DNA from: Methylophilus sp. 13 | GTDB lineage: Bacteria; Pseudomonadota; Gammaproteobacteria; Burkholderiales; Methylophilaceae | DNA: 64,000 nt | Assembly: GCF_015354335.1 (NCBI RefSeq) | Contig: NZ_JADKYR010000001.1 | Location: 558,001-622,000 of the forward strand | Reading direction: 5' to 3' | Notes under the pieces: model-generated | Told to the model about the DNA's origin: nothing | The model's database searches: none | What the model saw: the letters and a program-made list of their open reading frames with translations, nothing else | In this document: piece by piece, positions 10,227-18,599 of the stretch | How positions within the stretch are numbered: position 1 is the first letter of the stretch | How the letters are laid out: every line of letters starts with the position of its first letter | Position numbers and translations under genes: made by a program

Positions 10227-12635
10227 TTAAAAACCGATTTGCTCCAACACGCCATCCAGATGCTCTGCGCTGCCTTCTGGCGCCGTCACCTGTTGCTTGG
10301 TGGCTGGCAGTTCTGCACCATTGCCAGCACTTTCACGCACGATCAACCAGCGCTTGCTAGCGTTATCCAGCTTGAGCTGCAGACGTTTGACCATTTCGTC
10401 GCGATAGGCTTTAGAAGCATACTTCTGATTGAAGGTGACCACTGCACTATCCCCTTCCCGCGCCACACTCACATCAGTGATTTCGAGCGTGATTTTACCT
10501 TGCTGTGGAGACAGGCGTTTTTTACGTTGCGCCTCCCAGGCTCCGCGGCTAGGCAAGCCTTCTGGCACAAACTCAGGCGAGTAAGCAGCAAAATAAGCAT
10601 TCACATTTTTGTTTCGCCAAGCCTGCGCCCAGGCATCCACGGCCGCCTCTACACTGACTTCAGGGGTAGCGGCTGGAGGTTGTGTTGCCACTTCAGCCTG
10701 ATCCATGGCAGGGGCAACCATCGGCGTCTCGGCCAACATCACCTTGGGCGTTGCTGCTACTGCAGCCACGGCTGGAATCGTTGCCGTACGCTCACGCGCA
10801 ATTAACCAGCGTCTTTGGCTAGGCTCATAACGCATTTCAAGCGTCTTATTCAGCACATCCTTGTAAGCCTTGGCCGAATATTTTTGTTCAAATTGCACCA
10901 CCGCAGAGACACCATCGCGCTGCACCACAATATTATTCAAGACCAGTGTGATTGGGCCCTGGCTGGGAGAAAGACGCTGCTTGCGTTGTGCCTCCCATGC
11001 CGCTTTGCTGGGCAGGTTTTCTGGCACAAAGTCAGGCGCGTAGGCGGCCAGATAGGTTTTAATATTCTTACTACGCCAGGCCTGCGCCCAATTGGCCACA
11101 GCCTGATTAATCTCGGCATCACCGACAGCGGCAGAAGGCTCAGCAGCATTTTCTGCCACGGTCGCTACAGTAGGCTCGGCTGGCTTGGCAAGCACAGCTT
11201 CTGGTGGTAATACAGGCGTGACAGGTGCAGCCGCCAGACTTTCAGACTGAGGAGATGCAGCGGGTTCAGCAACAACAGGCGCCACTGCAAGCGCGGCGGC
11301 AGGGCTGCTTGGCGTCACAGACTCTTTAGCTGTAGGCACTTGCGCAACCGCTTCTTTGACAGCTGGTTTTGAAACCGAAGGTGGAGGTGGAGGCGGCAGC
11401 TCCGGTTCGGGTTCAGGTTCTGGCAACTGCTCCGCAATAAATGTAGGTGCTGGCTCGCTGACTGCTTCTGCTTTTGGGGCAACGCCTTTTTCAGTCACTT
11501 GATGCGCTTGTGCATCCGTCGCAGGCTGATTGGCTTCAGCCATATTGCCCTTGATCATTTCCTGTTCGGTAGGGATGACAGGCGCGACATATTCCCCCTC
11601 AGGAATATAAGGGATCACCTCGTCATCTTCAGTCATGTTGACTGTAGCCGGTGGTGAAGCTGGCTTAGCCACCGGCGCAACAGGCAAGGGCTTGGTCTGC
11701 GCTTTAGGTGCGATTGATTTTTTGCTGTTTTTTGACTTAGGGGCGGCCTCAGCAACAGCAACGGTAGCGGCCGTCGCGGCGACCGCGGCCGATGGACTTA
11801 CGCCAGATGCATTTGCAGCTGAGGCAGCACTCGTGGTGGAAGCCGCGCTTGCTGCAGTATTCAATTCAGCCGCAGGTGCTACCACAGCAGGCGGCGCAGC
11901 ATCCTGTTCAAAGACAGGTGGCGGCTCAACGGTGTCTGCAATTTGGGCAGCCATGGTTTTTTCATTCATGGCCTGTGTGCTGGCCGTCAGGGCCGGAGTA
12001 CTCGCCTCTGCCGGATTCGCTTTCACCATTTCTTGCGGAGCAGGGGCTGCCTTATATTCCCCCTCAGGGATATGCGGCACGATTTCCTCATCGGCCATCT
12101 GCTGCGGAGTGGTGGCTGCTTGGACCTGCGTAGGAGGCTCGGCAGTGACCACTTTATTGGCTGAGTCCGCTTTGGCTGGCTTAGCTTCCTTCGCTTGAGC
12201 ATCACCCTCCCAGAATTTCAGCTTGTCCGCCCAGGACTCCTCTTTCGGCGCTTCAGCTTTTTTGACCGGAGCTTCTACAATGGTTTTGATGTCCGGGTTC
12301 TCTGCCGAAGGAATCACATCGCCACGCACAGCCACCAGGCTGTCCTTATCAAAATCCAGAATGACCCGGCGTTTTTCAACAATTTGGCCTTGCTGGCGTA
12401 ACTCGTAAAAATAGTCCCAGCGATTATCACTGAAACTATCTACGATGAGCGGTGTCCCCATAATGTAGCGGACTTGCGAACGGTTCATACCCGGCCGCAG
12501 TTGCATTAACATTTTTGAAGTCACCACATTTCCCTGCTGGATGTCCATCTTGAATGGTTTCATTGATGGAAGCTTGGCGCCGCACCCACTCTCCAGAGAT
12601 GCGACAACCAACACAAATAAGATAGAATTACGCAT
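10227..12635 (-). CDS. bamE: BamE-type lipoprotein with two C-terminal NTF2-like domains
   Basis: The start at 12635 is chosen because it gives a lipoprotein signal peptide with Cys18 in LESGCGA. A longer frame reaches 12773 but enters fur. Residues about 20-110 form a SmpA/OmlA (BamE) domain (QLRPGMNRSQVRYIMGTP; WDYFYEL), the outer-membrane protein assembly factor. Instead of ending near 120 residues, the 802-residue protein continues with about 390 residues rich in Ala, Pro and Glu. That linker contains two copies of an IPEGEY motif followed by EM(I/V)K and NxAEA. The protein ends with two tandem NTF2-like domains (about 507-615 and 660-770) sharing AWAQAWR, GAWEAQRK-type, RLSP and RWLI segments. 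These resemble the domain found at the C terminus of some L,D-transpeptidase-associated proteins. Position next to fur supports orthology to bamE; the fusion's role is unknown. Confidence 0.85.
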   Translation of the reverse strand: MRNSILFVLVVASLESGCGAKLPSMKPFKMDIQQGNVVTSKMLMQLRPGMNRSQVRYIMGTPLIVDSFSDNRWDYFYELRQQGQIVEKRRVILDFDKDSLVAVRGDVIPSAENPDIKTIVEAPVKKAEAPKEESWADKLKFWEGDAQAKEAKPAKADSANKVVTAEPPTQVQAATTPQQMADEEIVPHIPEGEYKAAPAPQEMVKANPAEASTPALTASTQAMNEKTMAAQIADTVEPPPVFEQDAAPPAVVAPAAELNTAASAASTTSAASAANASGVSPSAAVAATAATVAVAEAAPKSKNSKKSIAPKAQTKPLPVAPVAKPASPPATVNMTEDDEVIPYIPEGEYVAPVIPTEQEMIKGNMAEANQPATDAQAHQVTEKGVAPKAEAVSEPAPTFIAEQLPEPEPEPELPPPPPPSVSKPAVKEAVAQVPTAKESVTPSSPAAALAVAPVVAEPAASPQSESLAAAPVTPVLPPEAVLAKPAEPTVATVAENAAEPSAAVGDAEINQAVANWAQAWRSKNIKTYLAAYAPDFVPENLPSKAAWEAQRKQRLSPSQGPITLVLNNIVVQRDGVSAVVQFEQKYSAKAYKDVLNKTLEMRYEPSQRRWLIARERTATIPAVAAVAATPKVMLAETPMVAPAMDQAEVATQPPAATPEVSVEAAVDAWAQAWRNKNVNAYFAAYSPEFVPEGLPSRGAWEAQRKKRLSPQQGKITLEITDVSVAREGDSAVVTFNQKYASKAYRDEMVKRLQLKLDNASKRWLIVRESAGNGAELPATKQQVTAPEGSAEHLDGVLEQIGF

Positions 12636-12653
12636 TGGATTCACTTTATAATC

Positions 12654-12682
12654 GGTATATTCATTACATACATTAATATACC
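12654..12682. promoter_or_regulatory. Inverted repeat in the bamE-fur divergent gap, candidate operator
   Basis: Perfect 8-bp arms GGTATATT (12654-12661) and AATATACC (12675-12682) flank a 13-bp AT-rich spacer midway between the divergent bamE and fur starts. A plus-strand TATAAT (12647-12652) lies just before it. It could bind Fur itself or another regulator, but does not match the 19-bp Fur-box consensus well. Confidence 0.4.
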
Positions 12683-12735
12683 ACGTAGTTTCGCGAATCA
12701 AGTACGCCATACTACTTAACCCTCGGACAAAAATT

Positions 12736-13158
12736 ATGCATGATCCTAAAGACCTCAAAAATGCAGGCCTCAAAGCAACACTGCCCCGTTTAAAAATTCT
12801 GGAGCTATTTGAAAACAGCGAGCAGCGCCACCTGTCCGCGGAGGATATCTACAAGATCATGATCACCAACGGCGAAGACGTGGGCTTGGCAACGGTCTAC
12901 CGCGTGTTAACGCAATTTGAGCAGGCGGGCTTGCTGGTACGCCATCACTTTGAGAGTGGCAAAGCCGTGTTTGAAATGAATGAAGGCACTCACCATGATC
13001 ATATTGTCTGCATCAAATGTGGCCGGGTAGAAGAGTTTTATGATGAAGAGATCGAAAAGAGACAGAAAGCTGCCGCCGAAAAATATGGCTTTAGCATGCA
13101 AGACCACTCTTTAACTATTTATGGGACATGTACAAAAACGTCTTGTAACGAATCCTGA
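12736..13158 (+). CDS. fur: Ferric uptake regulator Fur
   Basis: The 140-residue iron-responsive repressor has an N-terminal winged helix (LKATLPRLKILELFE; GLATVYRVLTQFEQAG). The C-terminal metal/dimerisation domain has HHDH at 86-89, the CIKC pair at 92-95 and a second Cys pair near the C terminus (CTKTSC). It represses iron-uptake genes when loaded with Fe2+. It is divergent from the bamE-like gene, and a GGA element lies about 9 nt before the ATG. A TonB-dependent receptor at the right edge of this window is a plausible type of target. Confidence 0.97.
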   Translation: MHDPKDLKNAGLKATLPRLKILELFENSEQRHLSAEDIYKIMITNGEDVGLATVYRVLTQFEQAGLLVRHHFESGKAVFEMNEGTHHDHIVCIKCGRVEEFYDEEIEKRQKAAAEKYGFSMQDHSLTIYGTCTKTSCNES

Positions 13159-13229
13159 TATTCAACCATCAACTATTCAGGTCTTAACACCGACCTGGAT
13201 ACGCTTGATTGTCAGCCTCGATCAGAGGC

Positions 13230-13787
13230 ATGTTAAGTCCACAGATTCACATGCATAGTGCTGCTGGTTTTCCACCTATCGCCAGCGCCGGCGCCCGCAT
13301 CCTGATTCTGGGTTCTCTGCCTGGAGTGACCTCCCTGCGGCAACATCAATATTATGCGCACCCGCAAAACGCGTTCTGGCACATCATGGAAACATTATTC
13401 TGGATTCCAAAACAAGCGGCTTATGCGCAACGCTGCGACCAGTTGCAATCAATTAAATTGGCGGTATGGGATGTGTGTCACTCGGCCAGCCGACCTGGCA
13501 GCCTGGATAGTGCGATTGTCGCCGAGTCTGTGATTGCAAATGATATTCCAGGCTTACTCAAACACATTCCAACCATAGAATGTATTGCCTTTAATGGTCA
13601 AGCAGCGGCAAAGCTCTTTAAAAAGCATGTTGTTTTAGAGACCACAATCCCGCAGATCACCCTGCCTTCAACAAGCCCGGCACACGCCAGCCTGAGTGTT
13701 GCGCAAAAGCTTGCACAATGGCAAACGCTACAAGTCAGGCTGTCACACCCAGCATTTCTTTCGCATGCTGGCGAGTCGCCTCTGTAA
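13230..13787 (+). CDS. Uracil/hypoxanthine-DNA glycosylase (UDG superfamily, family 6-like)
   Basis: A 185-residue base-excision repair glycosylase. The first active-site motif is ILGSLPGVTSLRQHQYYAHP, followed by QNAFW, and the second is LPSTSPAHASL. The GSLPG-type first motif with an Asn in the following loop resembles hypoxanthine-DNA glycosylases (family 6) or Mug/TDG-like enzymes more than classical Ung. The start is uncertain: TTG at 13209, ATG at 13230 and ATG at 13251 all lack a strong ribosome site. The 3' end overlaps the convergent recN by 53 bp. Confidence 0.8.
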   Translation: MLSPQIHMHSAAGFPPIASAGARILILGSLPGVTSLRQHQYYAHPQNAFWHIMETLFWIPKQAAYAQRCDQLQSIKLAVWDVCHSASRPGSLDSAIVAESVIANDIPGLLKHIPTIECIAFNGQAAAKLFKKHVVLETTIPQITLPSTSPAHASLSVAQKLAQWQTLQVRLSHPAFLSHAGESPL

Positions 13788-15393
13788 TCTGCAAACCGCC
13801 CAGCATACGCGCGATTTCTTCAATCCGTTCATGCGCATTGAGTGCATGAATTCGGCTCAAGGTCACGCCTTGCTGTTCAGACTTGCTGACTTGCAAATGT
13901 TGTTGCGCCTGCGAGGCCACTTGCGCCAAGTGGGTGATGACCAGCACCTGCCTGTGTCGACCCAGTTCACGCAACAAACGGCCCACCACTTCGGCCACTC
14001 CGCCACCAATGCCCACATCCACTTCATCAAAAATCATGCAGGGTACGGTGCCTAATGACGCGGTGGTCACTTGCAAGGCCAGGCTGATACGCGACAACTC
14101 GCCGCCTGACGCGACTTTATTGAGCGGCCGCGGTTCGACCCCGGCATGACCGGCCACCATAAACTCCACCTGTTCAAGGCCATAGGCAGCCGGTTCGCCC
14201 GGCGTCAGACTCACCGCAAAACGCCCCCCTTTGAGTGACAGTGCCTGCATTTGTCCGGTGATGGTCTCGGATAAGGCTTGCGCCGCCTGGTGTCTGATAG
14301 CAGACAGTGCGGCGGCTTGTTGCTGATAAGTCTGCCCCGCTGCCTGCACCTGTTTTGCCAAGGCTCCGTCATCGGCAAACGTTTCCAGCTCAGCCATCCG
14401 GCTTTGCTGCTGTTGCAACAGTGCTGGCAACTCATCCGGCTTGACCCGATACTTGCGGGCCGCGGTGTGGATCGTCTGAATACGTGACTCCACCTCAGCC
14501 AAACGCTCAGGATCAAGTTCACTTTTTTGCAAATGCCGATTGAGTGCCCGACTCGCTTCTTCGAGCTGAATAACCGCCGAATCGACCGTTTCTGCAATCG
14601 GTTGCAATCCGGCATCGATGACTTGCAATTCAGCGAGCTTGCTTTGCACTTGCGACAACAAATCCAGCGCATTGACCTCCTCGCCTTCACTCATCATCTG
14701 CAAGCTCGCCTCCATGCCAGTCAGCAGACTGGCACCATGACTGAGCCTGACGTGCTCTTGCTGCAAGGCCAGCCACTCTTCTGCCGCAAAGCCGAGTTGT
14801 GATAACTCCCGCGTACTGTCACGCAACAGCGCCAACTCGTCTGCATACTCACTGGCATTTTTCTCGAATGCCGACTGTTGCTGATGCAACTGAAACCAAG
14901 CTTTATAACTTTTAGCCACGTCTTTAGCCAAAGGCACTGCCTGCGCATAGGCATCCAGAATTTCTCGCTGGGTGGCCATTTTCAACAAGGAGTGATGTGC
15001 ATTCTGGCTGTAGATATCAATCAGCGTCTCCCCGATTTCACGCAACTGCCCGACGGTTGCAGAAACACCGTTAATAAAGGCACGGCTGCGGCCATCGGCA
15101 TAAATCACGCGCCGCAGAATCAAGCTGTCATCAACGGCCATTTCTTGTGCACGCAGCCAGTCTGCAGCCGCCTGGTTACCCGAAATATCAAACGTGGTGG
15201 AAATCTCGGCTTTGTCACAGTCCTTGCGCGTCACATCGCCTTCGTTCCTGGCGCCCAGACTCAGCGACAGCGCATCAATCAAAATCGATTTGCCTGCACC
15301 TGTCTCGCCGGTGAGTGCCGTGTAGCCTGCCGAGAACTCCAGTTCCAGCGCATCAACAATGACAAAATCTCGAATAGATAGGGCTTGTAACAT
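13735..15393 (-). CDS. recN: DNA repair protein RecN
   Basis: RecN is an SMC-like ATPase that acts in double-strand-break repair. The 552 residues match the family. Walker A GETGAGKS lies at 29-36. A long central coiled-coil region rich in Gln, Ala and Leu follows, then the ABC-type signature (ASGGELSRI) and Walker B (MIFDEVDVGIGG) near the C terminus. The ATG at 15393 lies 20 bp after the nadK stop on the same strand, so the two probably form an operon. This is the common nadK-recN pairing. Confidence 0.97.
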   Translation of the reverse strand: MLQALSIRDFVIVDALELEFSAGYTALTGETGAGKSILIDALSLSLGARNEGDVTRKDCDKAEISTTFDISGNQAAADWLRAQEMAVDDSLILRRVIYADGRSRAFINGVSATVGQLREIGETLIDIYSQNAHHSLLKMATQREILDAYAQAVPLAKDVAKSYKAWFQLHQQQSAFEKNASEYADELALLRDSTRELSQLGFAAEEWLALQQEHVRLSHGASLLTGMEASLQMMSEGEEVNALDLLSQVQSKLAELQVIDAGLQPIAETVDSAVIQLEEASRALNRHLQKSELDPERLAEVESRIQTIHTAARKYRVKPDELPALLQQQQSRMAELETFADDGALAKQVQAAGQTYQQQAAALSAIRHQAAQALSETITGQMQALSLKGGRFAVSLTPGEPAAYGLEQVEFMVAGHAGVEPRPLNKVASGGELSRISLALQVTTASLGTVPCMIFDEVDVGIGGGVAEVVGRLLRELGRHRQVLVITHLAQVASQAQQHLQVSKSEQQGVTLSRIHALNAHERIEEIARMLGGLQITEATRQHAKEMLGVTA

Positions 15394-15412
15394 AGATGGT
15401 TAAACGGGCGCA

Positions 15413-16282
15413 TTAGCCCCAGTTGAGTTTGTTGCGTAACATATCAAAATAGCAGTAGTCTTGAGGGTGCACGAGCCGAATAGACTGCTCAGCGCGCGCA
15501 ATACGCACATGGTCTCCGGCGGCCAAAGGGAATTGGCCTTGGCCATCATAACTCATCTGAGCGTCTGCCGCGCTGACCACAATCACTTCAATCACACTGT
15601 CCGCAGGCACGGTGATCGGCCGATAACTGAGCGTGTGCGGACTGATAGGCACGATCGAAATCGCCTCCAGATCGGGATGCATAATCGGCCCGCCGGCAGA
15701 TAAACCATATGCGGTTGTCCCGGTCGGCGTGGTCAAAATCAGGCCATCCGAACGCTGTCTTGACACAAACTGACCATCCACATGCACCTCAAGCTCAATC
15801 AGGCGAAAGGCGCTTTTAATTACCACATCGTTTAAGGCAACCACAGGCAAAATCTGGCTGCCCGATCTGGTCACCACTGAATGCAGTAACATGCGTGACT
15901 CAAGCTGAAAATGACCCTGTAAAATCTCGTCAATCTCGTCCAGCATCTGGTCCGTTTGCAAGTCAGTCAAAAAGCCGAGTCGCCCGCGATTAATGCCAAT
16001 CAAGGGCACGCCGGTTTCACGCAAAGCACGGCCGACGCTCAGCATGGTTCCATCGCCGCCCATGACAATTACCAAATCGGCTTTGCTGCCTATCTGCTCC
16101 AGCGAGGCCTGCTCAAAACCTTCTTGTTCCACATAGGCTGCGGTATTGGCTTCCACACAGACATGCAGCCCCTTGGCTAACAAGTGATGTGCCAAGCGGG
16201 TCAAATCACTTTGCATTTGCTGCAAGGCAGCAGTGTCCATATACTTGCCGACAATGGCAACTGAGCGGAATGTAGATTGCAT
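15413..16282 (-). CDS. nadK: NAD kinase
   Basis: NadK phosphorylates NAD to NADP, the only route to NADP. The 289-residue protein has the GGDGT motif at 75-79 (MGGDGTMLSVGR) and the glycine-rich TPTGTTAYGLSAGGP segment around 180. It is divergent from hrcA (87-bp gap) and cotranscribed with recN. The order hrcA<>nadK-recN is widespread in proteobacteria, which supports the assignment. Confidence 0.97.
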   Translation of the reverse strand: MQSTFRSVAIVGKYMDTAALQQMQSDLTRLAHHLLAKGLHVCVEANTAAYVEQEGFEQASLEQIGSKADLVIVMGGDGTMLSVGRALRETGVPLIGINRGRLGFLTDLQTDQMLDEIDEILQGHFQLESRMLLHSVVTRSGSQILPVVALNDVVIKSAFRLIELEVHVDGQFVSRQRSDGLILTTPTGTTAYGLSAGGPIMHPDLEAISIVPISPHTLSYRPITVPADSVIEVIVVSAADAQMSYDGQGQFPLAAGDHVRIARAEQSIRLVHPQDYCYFDMLRNKLNWG

Positions 16283-16369
16283 GCCGCATTAAAGCATAGA
16301 AGCCCTGAACTGAAAAGCTAAAGGGGCTGTTATCCCAGGCGCAAATGATGCAAAATCTAACTCATTCTA

Positions 16370-17398
16370 ATGAGATCGTCTAAAGTGGATAAACGCGCGC
16401 AAATTTTGCTTAAAACCTTGGTAGAGCATTACATCAGTGAAGGGCAACCCATAGGCTCCCGCACCCTGCTCCAGCATTCCGGCCTGGATGTCAGCCCTGC
16501 GACAATACGTAACGTCATGAGTGACCTCGAACAATTGGGGTTTATTGCCAGTCCACATACCTCTGCGGGCAGGGTGCCCACCAAAAAAGGCTACCGCCTG
16601 TTTGTGGACTCGCTGATGACGGTACAGCCGCTTGATCAACGCGCCCTCGCCCAACTTAAAACCGGACTATCCTCGCCCGACCCGCAAGCACTCATTAACA
16701 ATGCGGCCGATATGCTCTCGCAATTGACCCAGTTTGCAGGCTTGGTCATGACGCCCAAGCGAAGCCGCAACGTGCTTAAACACCTTGAGTTTTTACATAT
16801 CAATGACAAAAAAATACTCGTGATTCTGGTGACTGATGACGGCCAGGTACAAAACCGGATTGTACTGACCGACCGCGCCTTTAGTGCCAGTGAGCTCACC
16901 ACGGCCAGCAATTATGTCAACAGCCACTGTCAGGGGCTCACCCTGGAAGAAGTACAGATCAAGCTCAAGCAGGAGCTGCAACAAATGCAGGCAGACATCA
17001 ATCACCTCATGTCTGCTGCGCTGGATGCTGCCAGCCAACCCGAGCCTTCAGAAAAAGAGGCGGTGGTGATTGCGGGCGAACGCAAACTGCTAGAAGTGAA
17101 TGAGCTCTCAACCAACGTCGGCAGCTTACGCAAACTGTTTGAGATTTTTGAACGCCGCACGGCGCTCATGCAATTGCTTGATCAAAGTCAACGCGCCGAT
17201 GGTGTACAAATCTTTATCGGTGGCGAAAGTGGCTATCTGGCACTGGATGAATGTAGCCTGGTCACTGCGCCCTATGAAGTCGATGGTCAGGTCGTAGGGA
17301 CGCTGGGCGTGATCGGCCCGACCCGAATGGCCTATGAGCGGATTATCCCGATTGTCGATATCACGGCCAAGCTGTTATCTAGCGCGCTCTCAAACTAA
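16370..17398 (+). CDS. hrcA: Heat-inducible transcription repressor HrcA
   Basis: HrcA represses groESL/dnaK-type operons through the CIRCE element. The 342 residues match the family. The N-terminal winged helix includes EGQPIGSRTLLQHSGLDVSPATIRNVMSDLE and is followed by HTSAGRVPTKKGYR. The C-terminal GAF-like domain ends with GVIGPTRMAYERIIPIVD. No CIRCE element is visible near it, so its targets lie elsewhere. A small palindrome, CTCATT CT AATGAG (16361-16374), overlaps the ATG. Confidence 0.95.
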   Translation: MRSSKVDKRAQILLKTLVEHYISEGQPIGSRTLLQHSGLDVSPATIRNVMSDLEQLGFIASPHTSAGRVPTKKGYRLFVDSLMTVQPLDQRALAQLKTGLSSPDPQALINNAADMLSQLTQFAGLVMTPKRSRNVLKHLEFLHINDKKILVILVTDDGQVQNRIVLTDRAFSASELTTASNYVNSHCQGLTLEEVQIKLKQELQQMQADINHLMSAALDAASQPEPSEKEAVVIAGERKLLEVNELSTNVGSLRKLFEIFERRTALMQLLDQSQRADGVQIFIGGESGYLALDECSLVTAPYEVDGQVVGTLGVIGPTRMAYERIIPIVDITAKLLSSALSN

Positions 17399-17557
17399 AT
17401 ACTACCTGACCATATCAGGCTAATAATTCCGACACCGAGATCAGCCACGGTCGGATAAATCTTTTACTGCTGTTTTTTCACAATCCTGATCTACATGCTT
17501 GTCTATGTTGCGCAAAGCGCTCGACACAAGCTCGTTTTTATCACTCAGGAGTTTGTT

Positions 17558-18040
17558 ATGAAAAAATCCGCTTTATCCGTTGCACTGTGCCTATGTACTT
17601 TAATCATTAATCCCACGTATGCTGCAACCTACGATGCGACCCGAGCTGGTGGCGGTTATGTTTTCAGCAATATTTTTAGCGGCAATACAAGTTTCAATGA
17701 CTACATTTCGTTTAGCACTGATGGCTTACAACAAGTCCTCACCAGTATTTCTGGTACAGGAACCACCTTTCAGTTCAAGGAATTTAACTTACTTGATGAA
17801 AACAAAAATCTGGTCATGAATGGTACGGTATTTAATTCCGGCCCCAATCTTTCTTTTGGATTTACAAATAGCATTCAACAAGGTAGCTACTATCTGCAAG
17901 TCGTTGGAGAAAGTACAGGTACAAATGCCAGCTACGCAGGGACCATTACCTTAGCGAACGCAGTCCCAGAACCTGAGTCCGCAGCGCTGATATTGGCGGG
18001 ATTAGGCCTCTTAGGATTGAAACGCAGAAGACAAGCTTAA
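17558..18040 (+). CDS. PEP-CTERM sorting-domain secreted protein
   Basis: A 160-residue exported protein. An N-terminal signal peptide (MKKSALSVALCLCTLIINPTYA) is followed by a Gly/Ser/Asn/Thr-rich beta-type body. The C terminus is a textbook PEP-CTERM tail: VPEPESAALILAGLGLLGL and then RRR. Such tails are recognised by exosortase (EpsH/XrtA) and are linked to exopolysaccharide production. The ATG at 17558 follows CAGGAG at 6 nt. The body has no recognisable domain. No exosortase gene is in this window. A terminator-like hairpin follows directly. Confidence 0.88.
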   Translation: MKKSALSVALCLCTLIINPTYAATYDATRAGGGYVFSNIFSGNTSFNDYISFSTDGLQQVLTSISGTGTTFQFKEFNLLDENKNLVMNGTVFNSGPNLSFGFTNSIQQGSYYLQVVGESTGTNASYAGTITLANAVPEPESAALILAGLGLLGLKRRRQA

Positions 18041-18049
18041 ACATGATTC

Positions 18050-18100
18050 AGCCCTCCCTTGTTAGAGCAACGTTATGCTCTGGCAAGGGCTATTTTGTTT
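18050..18100 (+). terminator. Terminator-like hairpin after the PEP-CTERM gene
   Basis: A long interrupted stem (AGCCCT...TTG..AGAGCA / TGCTCT..CAA..GGGCT, 18050-18091) is followed by ATTTTGTTT on the plus strand. Confidence 0.7.
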
Positions 18101-18230
18101 CCTTTCACTTTAGATAGGAAATATTCTCCCGTCAGATTCCTCTGACACACTAATCAGCTTAGATTGACTGCCTGCGCTCTGCTCACTTACTTAAAATACC
18201 CACATGTTTAATCCCTTTGGAGAGGAAATC

Positions 18231-18464
18231 ATGAAAAAATCATCCCATGTCTCAGTTCAAAAATCCCTGGTTTGGACTGCCCTGCTGGTCCTGACCTTGA
18301 GCACTACCGCCTGTGGCTCGATGAGCACACGTGGTAAAAACACTGCCATTGGCGCGGGTGTAGGCGCAGTCGCAGGCGCAGTCTTAACTGGTGGCAGCTC
18401 CATCGGAACGGTCGGTGGTGCGGCGGTTGGTGGCGTGATTGGTAACCAGATTCACAAGAAATAA
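18231..18464 (+). CDS. Small glycine-zipper lipoprotein
   Basis: A 77-residue probable outer-membrane lipoprotein. The signal peptide ends in a lipobox LSTTAC followed by GS. The mature part is a glycine zipper (AIGAGVGAVAGAVLTGG ... GTVGGAAVGGVIGNQ). This architecture is shared with OsmB-like and other Rick_17kDa/glycine-zipper 2TM lipoproteins associated with envelope stress. The ATG at 18231 follows GGAGAGGAAATC; an in-frame upstream ATG at 18204 would give an unlikely signal peptide. It is a single gene bounded by hairpins, with a specific function unknown. Confidence 0.8.
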   Translation: MKKSSHVSVQKSLVWTALLVLTLSTTACGSMSTRGKNTAIGAGVGAVAGAVLTGGSSIGTVGGAAVGGVIGNQIHKK

Positions 18465-18484
18465 CCTATGATCTAAACAAAGAT

Positions 18485-18520
18485 TCTGGTCGCAAATCAG
18501 CCGCATGATTTGCGACCAGA
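18485..18520. repeat. Perfect 15-bp inverted repeat
   Basis: Arms TCTGGTCGCAAATCA (18485-18499) and its exact complement (18506-18520) enclose a 6-nt loop, 20 nt after the lipoprotein stop. No T run follows on either strand, so it may be a terminator of an unusual kind, an RNA-stabilising hairpin or a protein site. Confidence 0.6.
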
Positions 18521-18599
18521 TTAACTATCGCAACAACAAACGTCGGCACTTTTCAAAAGTAGGTGAGTCATAAGGGCACTTTTCACTTAAAATGCGTTC

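Noticed and set aside
11635-12198. Long plus-strand reading frame of 187 codons opposite the bamE-like gene
   Set aside because: It is rich in Ala, Gly and Val, the expected shadow of the Ala/Pro linker coding strand, and has no ribosome site or known motif.
16283-16369. Search for a CIRCE element (TTAGCACTC-N9-GAGTGCTAA) near hrcA
   Set aside because: Only a short CTCATT/AATGAG palindrome is present; it does not match CIRCE.
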